Shown here: in pieces, positions 40,552 to 41,754 of the stretch
Layout: each line of letters begins with the position of its first letter
How positions within the stretch are numbered: position 1 is the first letter of the stretch
NCBI GenBank assembly: GCA_905233475.1
Contig: CAJOEN010000009.1
Span: 1 to 41,754 of the forward strand
Length of the DNA: 41,754 bases
Origin: an uncultured Bacteroidales bacterium
GTDB lineage: Bacteria; Bacteroidota; Bacteroidia; Bacteroidales; P3
Reading direction: 5' to 3'
Program-made: the position numbers and the translations under genes
The notes under the pieces: generated by a model
Databases searched by the model: none
What the model saw: the letters and a program-made list of their open reading frames with translations, nothing else
Told to the model about the DNA's origin: nothing

Positions 40552-41004
40552 ATGACAAGAGAAGAACGACGCCACAACGTGATTGCCGACAGCATAGCAC
40601 ATCAGGAAAAAGTTGCTGCCACTGCAAAAGCCGAAATGGATGCCGCCCAACAGCAGGCCAACGACTACGGTCCCAACAAAGACCGCTACGACTCGTTCCG
40701 CACCAAGATTCTGCGGTCGCGCGACATGTTTGCCAAACAATACTCCAACGCTGTGGAAAGCATACGCCACCTGCAGGAACTTGCCGACTCACAGCCGCAG
40801 GACACCGTGGACTACGCCTCCATAGTAGTTACCGACAAACAAAGAATTTTTATTTCGGTGGGAATGGGAAAATTTATCTCCGGAGGAGACACTTATTTCG
40901 GGATTTCAGCACAAGTGCCGATATTTCAAGTAATTAAAGGTAAGAAGAAAGGGGATGAATTTGTGTTCAACGGCGTAAGACAAAAGGTGTTGGAAGTATT
41001 TTGA
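40552..41004 (+). CDS. GreA/GreB-like protein (short coiled-coil plus FKBP-like domain)
   Basis: 150 residues. A charged coiled-coil N-terminus (about 1-75) is followed by a beta-rich C-terminus: ASIVVTDKQRIFISVGMGKFISGGDTYFGISAQVPIFQVIKGKKKGDEFVFNGVRQKVLEVF. This matches the C-terminal domain of transcript-cleavage factors, with the P-I-x-x-x-x-x-G-K-K-x-G-D-E signature. Bacteroidota carry such divergent GreA-like proteins, sometimes mis-annotated. A role in RNA polymerase secondary-channel binding is inferred. The acidic tip residues of Gre factors are not evident in the N-terminus. The DUF21 gene follows after 36 bases and may be cotranscribed. Confidence 0.7.
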   Translation: MTREERRHNVIADSIAHQEKVAATAKAEMDAAQQQANDYGPNKDRYDSFRTKILRSRDMFAKQYSNAVESIRHLQELADSQPQDTVDYASIVVTDKQRIFISVGMGKFISGGDTYFGISAQVPIFQVIKGKKKGDEFVFNGVRQKVLEVF

Positions 41005-41040
41005 TACTTTTGTCCCCCATAAACTATAAACTGTAAAAAA

Positions 41041-41754
41041 ATGTTTTTGCTGATAATCTCATTTTTTCTTACTGTAGCTGTGTCGTTTGCCTGTTCGATA
41101 ATGGAATCGGTTTTGCTAAGCACGACCTTCCCTTATATTGAACGGCTTAAGCAGAAAAACGTGCGTGGTGCGTATCGTCTGCACTACTACAAAGAGCATT
41201 CCGACCGTTCGCTGGCGGCTATACTGTCGCTCAACACCATAGCCAACACCATCGGCGCCTCGGTGGTGGGAGTGCAGGCCACAGCAGTATTTGGCGAGGC
41301 GTACTACGGCCTTGTTTCTGCCCTGCTCACAATCTTTATCCTTGTATGTTCCGAAATCATACCCAAGTCCATAGGTACCAAATACTGGCAGTCGTTGGCC
41401 TTGAATGTATCAAGAATACTATCTGTGCTGACGGTAATAATGTATCCTTTCACCGTTTTTTCGGCTTTTATAACCAGACATATCGTTAAAAAGGACAAAG
41501 AGGAGAATTTCAGTCGCGAGGAGATTTCGGCTCTTGCCAACTTGGGGGCTAAAGAGGGTGTATTCGAAGAATCGGAAAATAGAATCATACAAAACCTTTT
41601 GAAACTCAGAAATATACGTATTGCCGAGGTCATGACACCACGTACAGTAATGGTTACCTGCCAACAGGACGAGACGGTGGAGCGGTTCTTGGCCAACAAG
41701 GAGATACTACATTTTTCGCGCATACCTGTGTACGACAAGACTTCCGACGACATC
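41041..41754 (+). CDS. CNNM/HlyC-CorC family (DUF21-CBS) membrane protein, 3' end outside window
   Basis: 238 codons are visible from ATG 41041, open to the edge. The N-terminal DUF21 domain has four hydrophobic segments (MFLLIISFFLTVAVSFACSIMESVLLS, then AAILSLNTIANTIGASVVG, GLVSALLTIFILVCSEIIPKSIG and LSVLTVIMYPFTVF) with the typical SEIIPKSIG. A linker follows (FSREEISALANLGAKEGVFEESENRIIQNLLKL), then the start of a CBS pair (AEVMTPRTVMV). The family transports or senses Mg2+ and other divalent cations and is often called hemolysin C-like. The CBS pair and any CorC domain lie beyond the window. Confidence 0.92.
   Translation, partial: MFLLIISFFLTVAVSFACSIMESVLLSTTFPYIERLKQKNVRGAYRLHYYKEHSDRSLAAILSLNTIANTIGASVVGVQATAVFGEAYYGLVSALLTIFILVCSEIIPKSIGTKYWQSLALNVSRILSVLTVIMYPFTVFSAFITRHIVKKDKEENFSREEISALANLGAKEGVFEESENRIIQNLLKLRNIRIAEVMTPRTVMVTCQQDETVERFLANKEILHFSRIPVYDKTSDDI

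Overview
The window looks like chromosomal DNA of a Bacteroidota, most likely Bacteroidales. Three things support this. Many genes start just downstream of the Bacteroidota -7 element TAnnTTTG, and Shine-Dalgarno sites are scarce. Two secreted proteins end in type IX secretion (T9SS) C-terminal sorting domains. Several families are typical of the group: TamB with GT9, DUF4249 lipoprotein, DUF1573, DUF2795, fimbrillin-like lipoprotein and FISUMP/FGE surface domains. I see no rRNA, tRNA, CRISPR array, transposase or phage module.

Layout. 1-825: the tail of an unknown gene, a terminator, and a 600-base stretch with a C12 tract and inverted repeats that may encode a structured RNA. 825-2603: a fimbrillin-like/FISUMP lipoprotein. 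2957-5616: a housekeeping operon (NFU-type Fe-S protein, PduO-type corrinoid adenosyltransferase, DUF2795, DUF2520, TatD). 5905-7428: a secreted vWA protein with a barrel-like C-terminus. 7633-16867: alaS, DUF4249 lipoprotein, tamB and a GT9 glycosyltransferase. 16936-19552 (minus): a T9SS leucine-rich-repeat protein whose 5' end is frameshifted. 19802-21220: a MATE transporter. 21293-24982 (minus): YitT, then argF/arcB, a membrane protein and carbamate kinase. 25113-28193 (minus): a T9SS three-repeat protein and a frameshifted MORN-type lipoprotein. 28340-31401: cvpA, dnaN and a split chromate transporter. 31459-32787 (minus): an AAA/DUF4143 ATPase. 32986-36452: a possible leader RNA followed by an LPP20 / LPP20 / CsgG-FGE operon. 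36641-37132 (minus): a DUF2442/DUF4160 pair. 37234-41754: an MBL/beta-CASP hydrolase, DUF1573, an aminotransferase, a GreA-like protein and a CNNM/DUF21 protein cut by the window edge.

Two signals stand out. First, the 3' ends of two surface genes (about 2466-2590 and 36339-36440) look like variable regions of a diversity-generating retroelement (DGR). In these C-type-lectin-fold tails, the positions where relatives carry AAC (Asn) codons have become NNC codons, while the intervening scaffold matches the family. No reverse transcriptase or template repeat is in the window, so they would have to be diversified in trans. Second, three envelope-protein genes are each broken exactly at an A8 or A9 run, and each reads through if one base is added or removed. 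This could be homopolymer miscalling, phase variation, or transcriptional/ribosomal slippage.
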